A stretch of DNA of 64,000 nt from Rhizobium sp. 16-488-2b (GTDB lineage: Bacteria; Pseudomonadota; Alphaproteobacteria; Rhizobiales; Rhizobiaceae): contig NZ_JAGHMF010000022.1 of assembly GCF_017741815.1 (NCBI RefSeq), positions 26,732 through 90,731 on the forward strand, written 5' to 3'. The position numbers and the translations under genes are program-made. The notes below the pieces were generated by a model, which did no database searches, had not been told where the DNA came from, and worked only from the letters and a program-made list of their open reading frames with translations. Shown here one piece after another: positions 16,379-25,099 of this stretch. Numbering within the stretch: the stretch's first letter is position 1; each line of letters opens with the position of its first letter.

Positions 16379-17569
16379 TCAATTCGTCAGCCGGCTCATC
16401 GCCTTGGTAGCCGCCTCGCCGATTGAGCTGAACGCCGCCGTCAAGGCGTCCATCGTGTTCGGCTCGTAGTAATTCGCGTCGGTGGAGGCGCAGAACTTCA
16501 AGAGCGCCTTGCCCTTGTCCGGCGCCATGAAGGCCACCGTATAAATCTTGATGCCGGCGCCCTTGGCCTTGGTGCACTCGTCGCGCACCGATTGGTCGAG
16601 CTTGCTGACCCAACTGCCGGTATCCCCGGTCATGTCGCCATCGGTCATCAAGATGATGATGCGATCGGAATTGGTGTTGTCCCTCTTTTTCTGCTCGACG
16701 CTTTCCGTGTCGGTGCCGTATTGGTTCTTGGCGATGTTGGCATTCGCTGCCTTCATCGCCGCCGTGGCGTCCGTACCATTGTTCTTTTCGATCGTTATGC
16801 CGCTTACGTGACCCCGGGCGCTCGTCGTACCCCAGGCCATTGGCGATTGTCCCTTGATGCTGCTGGTGTAGGAAATCGCCCCGCTGCGGACATAGCGCGC
16901 ATTCGGATCGTACTTGTCGAGCGAATCGAACAGCTTGGCCGCGGCGATCTTCAGCGCGTCGATCTTGGTATAGTAGGCAGGCTGCGTGCCGATGCAGATG
17001 CCGAGCAGGTAGATCGCGCACTTCGTGCCGTTCTGCGTGGTGGTATCCTCGGACATCGAGGTCGATGCATCTAGAAGCACCTCGATCGAGATGCCGTTCT
17101 TCGTCGTTCCAGTGCCGCTGGTGGTCTTGCTGGCGGCCGCCACCGTCCTCGTGTTGCCGGCGATGAGCGCGCTGAGCGGCGTCAGCGTCACCGGCATCGA
17201 GGCGGCCACGCCTACCACGAAGCTTTTTCCGGACGAAGTGGTCGTCGTCGTGATCGAGACCGTGGCCGCTTGCTTGGCGGCCGCCGCAGCCGTGCTGCCG
17301 GCAATGCTGGCCACCTGGCCGGAGAGAAAATCAAGCCCCAGCGTCTTTCCTGACGTCTCGTCGGCGGTTCCCTTCATAAGCGCGGTCGAGACGGCAAGTG
17401 CCGACGCATCCGTCGCTTCCTGCAGTTGGCGCTGCGACAAAGAGAGGTTTGCGGTATCGACCGCCAGCCCCGCCACACCGACCAGAATAGGCAGCACGAG
17501 CGCGGTGGTGATGCCGAAGTTTCCATCTCGACGCCTCAGGAGACGCTTTATGTCTTGAACGTACAGCAT
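16379..17569 (-). CDS. TadG-like pilus/surface protein with von Willebrand A domain
   Basis: About 396 residues. The N terminus has RRRDGNFGITTALVLPILVG, the TadE/TadG-type prepilin-like membrane anchor seen in Flp/Tad pseudopilins, followed by AVDTANLSLSQRQLQEATD. Residues from about 175 to the end form a von Willebrand factor A domain with a metal-ion site: LLDASTSM and later DRIIILMTDG. Low-complexity Thr/Ser/Ala stretches link the two. It stands alone with no tad secretion genes nearby, so secretion must use machinery encoded elsewhere. ATG 17569 is chosen, but the frame continues to a GTG at 17620 and neither has a good ribosome site. Confidence 0.75.
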   Translation of the reverse strand: MLYVQDIKRLLRRRDGNFGITTALVLPILVGVAGLAVDTANLSLSQRQLQEATDASALAVSTALMKGTADETSGKTLGLDFLSGQVASIAGSTAAAAAKQAATVSITTTTTSSGKSFVVGVAASMPVTLTPLSALIAGNTRTVAAASKTTSGTGTTKNGISIEVLLDASTSMSEDTTTQNGTKCAIYLLGICIGTQPAYYTKIDALKIAAAKLFDSLDKYDPNARYVRSGAISYTSSIKGQSPMAWGTTSARGHVSGITIEKNNGTDATAAMKAANANIAKNQYGTDTESVEQKKRDNTNSDRIIILMTDGDMTGDTGSWVSKLDQSVRDECTKAKGAGIKIYTVAFMAPDKGKALLKFCASTDANYYEPNTMDALTAAFSSIGEAATKAMSRLTN

Positions 17570-17775
17570 GCTCGAAAACGAGCACGCGGCGCAAAAGTGC
17601 CATCGCACGTTGAATCGCACTTAACCGTAGGTAAGCCTATCGGGAAGTCCGGATCATTTTAGAACAGAGGAATAAACACAGATCGGCGACACAGACCCAA
17701 AGGGGCCAGATGCCAATGTGCACAGTCAACCGATTGTCGGGAGGAACGACGCGTGCCCGATCGGGCGCTCCGAGA

Positions 17776-18000
17776 TCAGGAGGACGCGGTCTTGGACGTT
17801 GCCCGCTTTTTCTTCACGGGTTCGGCCTCAGGCGGGGCCTCGGCAGCGCGTTGCAGGCGGAGAGCCTTGAGCTTCTCCGTCTTCAATTCGCGAGCCGCGG
17901 CCTCGGCTGAAATGATCGCACGGGCCGTCGTGTCGGTCACGACAGCCTTATCGCGAGACGAGAGCTTGGCCTGGTTGAAGAATTCATCATCTGAAGTCAT
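17776..18000 (-). CDS. Small charged hypothetical protein
   Basis: 74 residues, rich in Ala, Glu, Lys and Arg, mostly predicted helix (AIISAEAAARELKTEKLKAL), with a basic C-terminal tail (KKKRATSKTASS). No membrane segment or signal peptide is seen. It is co-directional with, and 34 bases upstream of, the minus-strand rpsU paralogue, whose stop is at 18035 and whose start is at 18274; this gene lies downstream of it in transcription order and may be co-transcribed. No family was recognised. The consistent codon use and the C-terminal Lys/Arg cluster support a real gene, but this is not proven. Confidence 0.5.
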   Translation of the reverse strand: MTSDDEFFNQAKLSSRDKAVVTDTTARAIISAEAAARELKTEKLKALRLQRAAEAPPEAEPVKKKRATSKTASS

Positions 18001-18034
18001 CTGCGCTCTCTACATCTAAGCGTTGGGCCAGCCT

Positions 18035-18274
18035 TTAGCGGGCCGGACGCACGGCCTTCTTCGGTGCAGGAAGCAGGCCTTCGCGCTGCAGCTTCTTGCG
18101 GGTCAGCTTGCGCTGGCGGCGAACGGCTTCGGCCTTTTCGCGCACGCGCTTTTCCGACGGCTTTTCATAGGCGCTGCGCGCCTTGAATTCGCGGAAGAGA
18201 CCTTCGCGCTGCATCTTCTTCTTCAGGACGCGGAGCGCCTGGTCGACATTGTTATCCCTGACGAGAACCTGCAA
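18035..18274 (-). CDS. rpsU: 30S ribosomal protein bS21, paralogue 1
   Basis: 79 residues. The canonical start MQVLVRDNNVDQALRVLKK is read only if the TTG at 18272-18274 initiates; an AAAGGA ribosome site lies about 7 bases upstream, so a TTG start is likely. The rest is the standard Arg/Lys-rich helix with KPSEKRVREKAEAVRRQR. The C-terminal tail is longer and more basic than that of its partner (GLLPAPKKAVRPAR). bS21 binds near the anti-Shine-Dalgarno region of 16S rRNA and helps translation initiation. It is divergent from paralogue 2 across a 706-base gap. Confidence 0.92.
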   Translation of the reverse strand: MQVLVRDNNVDQALRVLKKKMQREGLFREFKARSAYEKPSEKRVREKAEAVRRQRKLTRKKLQREGLLPAPKKAVRPAR

Positions 18275-18980
18275 ATTGTATTCCTTTCTTGCGGCAACGG
18301 ATTGCCGGTTTTTGACGAGCCGAAAACTGTTTCCCGCCCTTGGCGCCATAAGCGAGGCCGGGATGTCTTGACGGCAATCGTCGCGGTTTCGTGTCTGGCA
18401 TCGAGGATGCCGGCTAAGTGGTGCCGAAATCGCCGCCGGCAATTTCAACAATCGAGACCCAGGGCCCCGAAACGGTCTGAACTGCTGCGCCGGAGGATCG
18501 AAATCCTGAGGCGACCGGCAAAAAGCCGATCCTCGCAGCGATACCAATGATCACTTCCAATGCGAGGCATTTCCCAGCAATTGCGTGCCGGGCATGATCG
18601 ATTTTGAGAGGAGATCTGACGGAGCGATTGGGCTCTTTGACAAAGGTCACAAGCAATAGTCGATGGCGCAATTATAGTGCAAACGGCAGCCGATGCAAGG
18701 AACGAACCGGAATTAGCCGCCAAGCCCTGCCGTCACGGGGCTTTCGGGCGCCGCATGGGGCACTTGTGGCGCGGTTCGAGGGGGAAAATACCTTTTGCGC
18801 CAATGCGAGCCTGGATTGCAGGGTTTTTTCGGCTGAAACCCGCTGATCCATATGGACTTCGGCCAAGTGATCTGCTATCCCGCACACCAATCGCGAGGCG
18901 CTGCCGCGCGGAATGAACATTTTTTGCCTCTGTCATTGGGATGACCCAGGCATCAACCGAACCAAAGGAACGTGATTCTC
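18275..18980. other. 706-base gap between the two divergent bS21 genes
   Basis: No convincing protein gene on either strand: the short ORFs here are unrelated in frame to one another and lack ribosome sites. The region should contain both rpsU promoters and 5' leaders. I find no tRNA, RIME-like repeat or obvious terminator. Confidence 0.5.
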
Positions 18981-19196
18981 GTGCAGGTACTCGTCCGCGA
19001 CAACAATGTTGACCAGGCTCTCCGCGCTCTCAAGAAGAAAATGCAGCGCGAAGGCATTTTCCGCGAAATGAAGATGCGCGACTACTACGAAAAGCCTTCG
19101 GAAAAGCGCGCTCGCGAAAAGGCCGAAGCTGTTCGTCGCGTTCGCAAGCTGGCCCGCAAGCGCCTTCAGCGCGAAGGCGGAGTTGCTGCACGCTAA
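18981..19196 (+). CDS. rpsU: 30S ribosomal protein bS21, paralogue 2
   Basis: 71 residues, starting at GTG 18981 (MQVLVRDNNVDQALRALKKK) with AAGGA about 11 bases upstream; a GTG at 18972 would add MIL but leaves no space for the ribosome site. The rest is the highly conserved bS21 sequence, including KKKMQREGIFREMKMRDYYE and KPSEKRAREKAEAVRR. This is the more typical of the two copies. It is a component of the 30S platform near the mRNA exit. Both copies have non-ATG starts. Confidence 0.95.
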   Translation: MQVLVRDNNVDQALRALKKKMQREGIFREMKMRDYYEKPSEKRAREKAEAVRRVRKLARKRLQREGGVAAR

Positions 19197-19330
19197 GGCG
19201 TTCCCGTCGTTATTTCGACGTTTTCAGATGCATGTTGGCGGGGGCGATCTGGTCGCCACCGCCTTTTTTGTTTGCTGCTTCGCCTGCCCGTCTCAAGACC
19301 GGCCGGCCGTAATGGGGAAAACGAGCCCGC

Positions 19331-20194
19331 ATGGCTGATACGATGTTGAATGCCCGATCCTTGCGTTCGTCGACGAAAATGACCGCCCTGCCCGTGCTGG
19401 CGCTGGTCGCCGCTCTCGGCCTCGCCGGCTGCACCACGAACAGCACCTCCGATGCCGTCATCCGCATCGACAAGGCCCAGGGCTCGCAGGAAAACATCGC
19501 ATCGCTGACCTCGGTCATCAACGCCAACCCGCGCGATCCCGAGGGCTACAACGTTCGCGGCTCCGCCTATGGTCGCGGCGGCGATTTCCGCGCGGCGCTG
19601 AACGATTTCAACACCGCCCTGCAGATCAATCCGAAGTTCTACCAGGCCTACGCCAACCGCGCGCTCGTCTACCGCAACATGGGCCAGCAGCAGCAGGCGA
19701 TCCAGGATTACAATTCGGCGCTGCAGATCAACCCGAACTACGACGTGGCTCTGATCGGTCGCGGCAACGTCTACCGCACTGCCGGCCAGGACGACGCCGC
19801 CTTCAACGATTTCAACAAGGCGATCCAGAACGGCACCACCGACGGTCGCGCCTACCACAATCGCGGCCTGATCTTCCAGAAGCGCAACGACCAGGCCAAG
19901 GCGATCGACGATTTCTCCAAGGCGATATCGCTGTCCCCGAACTCGCCGGAGCCCTATAACGGCCGCGGCATTTCCTACATCGCGCTCAACGACGACGACA
20001 ACGCCTTCGCCGACTTCAATCACGCGATCGAGCTGAACGGCAACATCGCCGAGAGCTGGGCCAACCAGGCGCTGGTCTACGAGCGTCGCGGCGACAAGCA
20101 GAAGGCCGCCCGCTCCTATCGCCACGCCATCGGCCTCAGCCCGAAATACCAGCCTGCCAAGGACGGCCTCGCCCGCGTCAGCGCCGCCGGCTGA
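19331..20194 (+). CDS. TPR-repeat lipoprotein
   Basis: 287 residues. The signal peptide ends in a lipobox (ALGLAGC, Cys about residue 34), so the protein should be an envelope lipoprotein. The mature part has about six tetratricopeptide repeats, visible as repeated NRALVYRNMGQQQQAIQDY and NRGLIFQKRNDQAKAIDDF units, spanning residues 70-280. TPR lipoproteins of this type scaffold envelope complexes; the partner is unknown. It starts 134 bases after rpsU paralogue 2 and is followed 20 bases later by an oxidoreductase gene, so these may be co-transcribed. Confidence 0.88.
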   Translation: MADTMLNARSLRSSTKMTALPVLALVAALGLAGCTTNSTSDAVIRIDKAQGSQENIASLTSVINANPRDPEGYNVRGSAYGRGGDFRAALNDFNTALQINPKFYQAYANRALVYRNMGQQQQAIQDYNSALQINPNYDVALIGRGNVYRTAGQDDAAFNDFNKAIQNGTTDGRAYHNRGLIFQKRNDQAKAIDDFSKAISLSPNSPEPYNGRGISYIALNDDDNAFADFNHAIELNGNIAESWANQALVYERRGDKQKAARSYRHAIGLSPKYQPAKDGLARVSAAG

Positions 20195-20214
20195 TCCAGC
20201 CTAATCAGCGAAGG

Positions 20215-21288
20215 ATGAAGACGACGATGGCTGCCAAACCGCATGTGATCGTCGTCGGCGCCGGCATCATCGGCGCCTCCACCGCCTGGCATCTGGCCCG
20301 CGACGGCGCCAGGGTCACCGTCGTCGCCGAAGATAATGGCGGCGTCGCCACCCCCTGCTCCTTCTCATGGATCAACGCCAGCTGGGGCAATCCCGAATTC
20401 TACTATCGCTTCCGCCGCCGCTCGATGGCCGAGTGGAAAAAATTGGCCGGCGAGCTGCCAGGCCTGCCGCTCGAATGGTGCGGCAGCCTCTCCTGGGACC
20501 TGCCGCCGGAGCGGCTGGAAGCCTTCATCGCCGAGCATGGCGCCTGGGGCTACGGCATCGAACGCGTCGATGGCGATGCGATCCGTAAGCGCGAACCCCA
20601 TCTCGCCAATCATCCCGATCACGCCGTGGTCGTTGCCGAGGAAGGCGCCGTCGAGCCTGTCGCCGCCGCCCGCATGATGCTCGCCGATGCCAAGACGCGC
20701 GGCGCGACCGTGATCGACGCCGCCGTGCGCGGGCTGTTGCGCACCGGCGAGCGTATCTCCGGCGTGGTGACGTCGGCGGGCGTGATGGAGGCCGATCACG
20801 TCGTGCTCGCATCCGGCGCCGGTACCGCGCCCTTGACCGCAAGCATCGGCATCACGCTTCAGATCGAAACACCCGCCGGCCTCATCGTCCATTCCCGCCC
20901 GCATGCAAGACGGCTGAACGGCCTCGTCATGGCGCCGGAGCTGCACATGCGCCAGACATCGGAAGGCCGCATCATCGCCGGCAGCGATTTCGGCGGCGCG
21001 CAGCCGGGCGAGGACCAGCATGCGACGGCGGAAGCCCTGTTCGCCAAGGTGAAGGCAGCACTTGCCGAAAGCCAATCGCTCGCCATGGACTTCTTCACCG
21101 TCGGCTATCGCCCGACCCCGAAGGACGGTTTCCCTGTGATCGGCGATGTCTGCGACGGCCTCTATATCGCCGTCATGCACTCCGGCGTGACGCTGGCGCC
21201 ACTGGCTGGCCTGCTCGCCTCCAGCGAGATTTTGCAGGGCGAGAGCGATCCGATGCTCACGCCCTTCAGGCCGACCCGCTTCCTCTGA
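20215..21288 (+). CDS. FAD-dependent (DAO-type) oxidoreductase
   Basis: 357 residues with the N-terminal Rossmann motif VIVVGAGIIGASTAWHLAR and the DAO fold through IAVMHSGVTLAPLAG at the C terminus, which matches the FAD-binding end of D-amino-acid-oxidase-like enzymes. The likely reaction is amine or imino-acid oxidation with oxygen or a quinone acceptor; the substrate is unclear. Start: the first ATG at 20215 or the ATG at 20227; AAGGA overlaps the first and is about 11 bases from the second. Cytoplasmic or membrane-associated; no transmembrane helix is seen. Confidence 0.88.
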   Translation: MKTTMAAKPHVIVVGAGIIGASTAWHLARDGARVTVVAEDNGGVATPCSFSWINASWGNPEFYYRFRRRSMAEWKKLAGELPGLPLEWCGSLSWDLPPERLEAFIAEHGAWGYGIERVDGDAIRKREPHLANHPDHAVVVAEEGAVEPVAAARMMLADAKTRGATVIDAAVRGLLRTGERISGVVTSAGVMEADHVVLASGAGTAPLTASIGITLQIETPAGLIVHSRPHARRLNGLVMAPELHMRQTSEGRIIAGSDFGGAQPGEDQHATAEALFAKVKAALAESQSLAMDFFTVGYRPTPKDGFPVIGDVCDGLYIAVMHSGVTLAPLAGLLASSEILQGESDPMLTPFRPTRFL

Positions 21289-21504
21289 CGGCGCACGCAG
21301 CAGTGACCGACAAATGCCTTCGGGCATGTTTTAGTATGTTGCAAGCGATCCCCCCTGCCCCTAACATGCGACACGTTCGATAGCAGGCTATCGGGAATGT
21401 GATAGCGCGTTGAGGGCGGATATCGTGATTGAAGTCTCTGCTGTTACCTGTTGGAAACCTGTGTCCGCGGTCGCCTTCTCACGCGTCAGGCGGTGCCAGT
21501 GCCG

Positions 21505-23163
21505 ATGAAGCGTAGCCTGCGTTTCTTCCCCAAGGCTTCGATCGGTACCTACCTGATCGCGATGGCTGTTGCCGTGGCGCTCCCCATTTTCGCGCTGGTG
21601 GCACTGCTGCTCGGCCAGCTGGAAGACAGCCAGCGCTCGATCCTGAAGCGCGAGACCGCGCAGGACGCGACAGCCCTTGCCCGCACCGTCGACCGCCAGC
21701 TGCAGGACATGGCGACCACGCTGCGGCTGCTCTCGACCTCGCCCGAACTCGAGCACGACGATTTCGCCGCCTTCCACAACCGCACCGAAACCGCGATGCG
21801 CGCTGATACGCTCTACGTGCTGGCGGTGGACAAATCGGGCCAGCTGCTGCTCAACACCCGCGTCGATTACGGCACGCCGCTCGGCAAGGTGGGCAACATG
21901 CCATCGGTCGAATCGGTCCTGCGCTCCGGCCGCATCGAAGCCTCCGACGTCTTCATGGGCCGCACCAGCGGCGAGTGGGTCTACAACGTCGCCATGCCCG
22001 TCAATGTCGGCGACGTCGCGGCCCTGATCGTCACGCAGAACGCCAAGGACCTCGCCAAGATGGTCTCGACGGAGGGCCTGTCGTCCGACTGGTCGGCCGC
22101 TATCCTAGATCAGAGCGGCCATGTGGTCGCCTCGGCCGGCGCCACCAACCTCGCCTTCGGCCAGGCTTTCGATCCGCGCATTCTGCCTCAGCTGATCAAT
22201 TCGAGCGGTGTGTACGAAGACAGCGTCATCATGCCCAAGGCTCTGCTCGGCTATGCGCAGATCCCCGGCTGGTCGTGGAAGGCCGTGGTCTGGGGACCGG
22301 TCGCCACCGCCCAGGCTTCGATCCTCACGACATGGCGCTTCCTGATCATCGGCGGCATCGCGCTGTTTCTGGTCGCCATCTTCGGCGCCTATATCGTTGC
22401 CCGCCAGGTGCGCACCACCATCCGCGCCATCGCCGATATGGCCAACCGCATGGGCGAAGGCCACATCGTCGCGCCGATCGAGACCAGCGTGATCGAGGCC
22501 AACCGCGTGGCCGTGGCGCTCTCCAACGCCTCCTTCGACCGCAGCCAGACGGAAGACCGGCTGCATTTCGTCATGAACGAGCTCGTCCACCGCACCAAGA
22601 ACCTGCTTGCGCTCGCCCAGGCGATGATGCGCCAGATCGCCCGGCAGGCGAGCTCGGTCGAGGAATACCAGGCTGCCGTCGCCGATCGCCTCGAGGGGTT
22701 GGCGCGCTCCATCCAGCTTCTGACCAGCGAGCAATGGGCCGGCGCGTCGCTGCGCCGCGTCATCGACATCCACCTCGAAGCCTTCCCGCACGCCCTGCAG
22801 CAGATCGAGGTGACGGGCACCGATTTCACGCTGAAACCCGAGGCCGTGCAGAACCTCGGCCTCACCTTGCATGAGCTCGCCACCAACTCGATCAAGTACG
22901 GCGCGCTCTCCGTCCCCCAGGGCAGCGTCCGGCTCTACTGGCAGAGCATCCAGGAAGACGATCACGCCGAAGAGATGCTCCGCGTCGTCTGGGACGAGCG
23001 AAACGGCCCGCCTGTCACGACACCCGAGCGCTCCGGCTTCGGCACGACTGTCATCAAGAACCACGCCGCCGCCGCCTTCAGCGGCAGCGTCCACGTCGAC
23101 TTCCGCCCGGAAGGCCTGCGCTGGGAACTCACGGCCCCGCGCCGCGTGCTGCAGCGCGACTGA
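21505..23163 (+). CDS. HWE-family sensor histidine kinase
   Basis: 552 residues. A first membrane helix (YLIAMAVAVALPIFALVALLL, about 13-35), an extracytoplasmic sensing domain to about 285 and a second helix (FLIIGGIALFLVAIFGAYIV) are followed by a HAMP-like linker. The dimerisation box has the phospho-acceptor His in NELVHRTKNLLALAQAMM. The N box is LTLHELATNSIKYG, and the later WDERNGPPV supplies the WxE that defines the HWE family. No response regulator is adjacent, so the partner is elsewhere. ATG 21505 is preferred over a TTG at 21451. Many HWE kinases in Rhizobiales act in the general stress or PhyR network. Confidence 0.92.
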   Translation: MKRSLRFFPKASIGTYLIAMAVAVALPIFALVALLLGQLEDSQRSILKRETAQDATALARTVDRQLQDMATTLRLLSTSPELEHDDFAAFHNRTETAMRADTLYVLAVDKSGQLLLNTRVDYGTPLGKVGNMPSVESVLRSGRIEASDVFMGRTSGEWVYNVAMPVNVGDVAALIVTQNAKDLAKMVSTEGLSSDWSAAILDQSGHVVASAGATNLAFGQAFDPRILPQLINSSGVYEDSVIMPKALLGYAQIPGWSWKAVVWGPVATAQASILTTWRFLIIGGIALFLVAIFGAYIVARQVRTTIRAIADMANRMGEGHIVAPIETSVIEANRVAVALSNASFDRSQTEDRLHFVMNELVHRTKNLLALAQAMMRQIARQASSVEEYQAAVADRLEGLARSIQLLTSEQWAGASLRRVIDIHLEAFPHALQQIEVTGTDFTLKPEAVQNLGLTLHELATNSIKYGALSVPQGSVRLYWQSIQEDDHAEEMLRVVWDERNGPPVTTPERSGFGTTVIKNHAAAAFSGSVHVDFRPEGLRWELTAPRRVLQRD

Positions 23164-23182
23164 AGCCCGACCGTACACAGCC

Positions 23183-23575
23183 TCAAAGGCGGATAGGAAT
23201 GATGTTCCTGATCCGCGCATCGCGCAGATAGAGACCACCCCACGCCAGCACGCCAAGCATCAGACATATCAGCTGCGGCGGCGAGAATATCTCGCCGAGC
23301 CGGAAATGAATGCTGATCGCTCCGCCGAGAAACCCCGTTATCATGACAGCGCCGAGCGCAGCCGTTGCCGGAATGGCGTAAAGCACGACGCAGACGAGGA
23401 TGATAAGCCCGAGCTTGGTCGCGAGTTCGGGCGGGAAGCCCGATGCTGCCATGTCGGTCGCCAGCATCTGCGGCGCAAACAGATTGATGCCGGCATCGGC
23501 AAGCAACGCCACGCAAACAAGCGCGCTCAAGGCCCACCCAGCAATGACACTGAAGATAGAGACTTCACGATCCAT
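23183..23575 (-). CDS. DoxX-like small integral membrane protein
   Basis: 130 residues with four hydrophobic segments, for example SALVCVALLADAGINLF, LGLIILVCVVLYAIPATAAL and ICLMLGVLAWGGLYL, matching the DoxX-like family layout (four helices with conserved small residues). The motif VMITGFLGGAISIHFRLGE resembles the DoxX-like family. The chosen start is the internal ATG at 23575; the longer frame to 23716 is mostly unlike the family. Function unknown. The gene is convergent with the HWE kinase (20 bases apart). Confidence 0.75.
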   Translation of the reverse strand: MDREVSIFSVIAGWALSALVCVALLADAGINLFAPQMLATDMAASGFPPELATKLGLIILVCVVLYAIPATAALGAVMITGFLGGAISIHFRLGEIFSPPQLICLMLGVLAWGGLYLRDARIRNIIPIRL

Positions 23576-23759
23576 GTGTAAAAGCCATCTGTGACACCCA
23601 TCAAAACCGAGTTGCTTTGCAAGGAATGCACTTGAATGATGCCGCCGCGATGACGAATGAAACCGCATGTTGCAATAATTGGCAAGCGAATACACGCGCA
23701 AAGGCGGGAAACGCATTCCCGCCCTGCTCTCGATACGTCGATCTGATGTCGGTGGCTGA

Positions 23760-23984
23760 TTAGCGCAGCAGCACGAGGCCGGCGATGAAGACGATTAGCA
23801 GCACCACGATGCCGCCGAGCAGGCCGGCGCCTGCGAAGAAGCCGGCGGTCATGCCGAGCAGCAGCGCAACGAGGAACAGCGTGCCGAACTTCGCGGCCGC
23901 CAGGAACATGTTGTAGGTCTGCTCGTGCGCTGGATAGTCCATCGGCGCGCCGACTTCGGCGGGTCCGGTATTGTACTCGGCCAT
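23760..23984 (-). CDS. Cytochrome c oxidase aa3-type subunit IV
   Basis: 74 residues (starts MAEYNTGPAEVGAPMDYPAH) with two C-terminal hydrophobic segments, LFLVALLLGMTAGFFAG and GGIVVLLIVFIAGLVLLR. The MDYPAHEQTYNMFL stretch is the signature of the alphaproteobacterial aa3 oxidase subunit IV family. It is an accessory subunit that packs against the oxidase core in the inner membrane. The ATG at 23984 has AGGGAG about nine bases upstream; the longer frame is not conserved. It stands alone, away from the other oxidase genes. Confidence 0.85.
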   Translation of the reverse strand: MAEYNTGPAEVGAPMDYPAHEQTYNMFLAAAKFGTLFLVALLLGMTAGFFAGAGLLGGIVVLLIVFIAGLVLLR

Positions 23985-24158
23985 GCTTGTCATCTCCCTG
24001 AAACCCCGGCCCGCATCACGATGCGGCCGCATGACTTTCTCATCCGCACGCTCCCACGTACAAATGTCCCGCTAGAGGAATTACACAAAGCCCGGAAAAG
24101 CGCAATGCATGAGAATGCCGCGGCCACGCGGCTTTCCCATGCATCGTGTTGGATTGCC

Positions 24159-24911
24159 TCAGAGCGGCAGATCGGTGCCGAACTGGCCCTCGGGCACGAA
24201 ACGCGCCGTCGGAATGATGGTCAGCGGCGGCAGCGTGTCGTTCGGGTTGCGCGAGAACATCATCCGCTGTTCGCTGGCGCTGGAGATGAAGAACGGATAG
24301 CGCGTCAAAAGCTTGCGCCCGACCTCGATCACGTTGGTCGCCATCAGCGTCATGTCGATGCCGTAGTTCTTCGCCAGCTGACCGGGCACGATGGTGTCGG
24401 CATAGAAGACGCGCTTGTAGAAGGCGGCATGCGGCGGCCGGCAGAACTGCAGCACCCGGCTGGCGCGGAAATAGGCCGCGGCGACGATCGAGGGGCGCAG
24501 CGTGAGATACGGGATCCAGGAGAGATCCGCCGTCATCTCGGGATCGGCGGCGAAGCGCGCCGGGTCGATCAGCGTCAGACCGGCATCGAGCATCGCGTCC
24601 ATCGCCCAGGGGAACGCCCCGCCCGATTGGCTGAGCCGATGGTCGGGTGTCACATAATGGATCCGGACGGTGCTGACCATCTCCCCATAATAGTACAGTC
24701 CGAAAACATAGGCATGGCTGTCGAAATCGCTGTCGTCGAGCAGGCCCTTGGGGGCCAGCGCCAGCACGTCGTGCGCCTTGTAGGCCTTGTAGCGCAGGCG
24801 TTCCACCTGTGCCAGGTCCTCGTTGCTTTCAACGCGGCGGTATTCGACATTATCGAGAACTTCAAGAATCTTGCGGCTGAAATCACTTACGTTGGAATGT
24901 GATCCTGACAT
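24159..24911 (-). CDS. FeeM/LuxI-like N-acyltransferase
   Basis: 250 residues resembling the N-acyl amino acid synthase (FeeM) branch of the GNAT/autoinducer-synthase fold. The region VERLRYKAYKAHD is the LuxI/FeeM-type N-terminal motif, followed by the conserved VSTVRIHYVTPD strand and a C-terminal HAAFYKRVFYADTIVP segment typical of PEP-CTERM-associated and FeeM-type acyltransferases. It may join an acyl group from acyl-ACP to an amino-acid or amine acceptor, but this is inference from the fold. No acyl carrier protein or luxR neighbour is present. Next upstream, in the same direction, is a c-di-GMP phosphodiesterase-type gene. Confidence 0.7.
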   Translation of the reverse strand: MSGSHSNVSDFSRKILEVLDNVEYRRVESNEDLAQVERLRYKAYKAHDVLALAPKGLLDDSDFDSHAYVFGLYYYGEMVSTVRIHYVTPDHRLSQSGGAFPWAMDAMLDAGLTLIDPARFAADPEMTADLSWIPYLTLRPSIVAAAYFRASRVLQFCRPPHAAFYKRVFYADTIVPGQLAKNYGIDMTLMATNVIEVGRKLLTRYPFFISSASEQRMMFSRNPNDTLPPLTIIPTARFVPEGQFGTDLPL

Positions 24912-25099
24912 TTTGTCCGTCCGTTCGTTAACGGCTTATTAATCATACGATTACGGCCCGGAACGCAAGATTTTAAGATAAATTTAATCGTATTTAAGTT
25001 GTTAAGGTTAACGCGCCGCAATCATTAAGGAATGACTAAAAGCCGCCCGGTTGCAAAGCGGACGGCATCAGCGGCGATCAGAAGTGGTGAGATGAAGGA

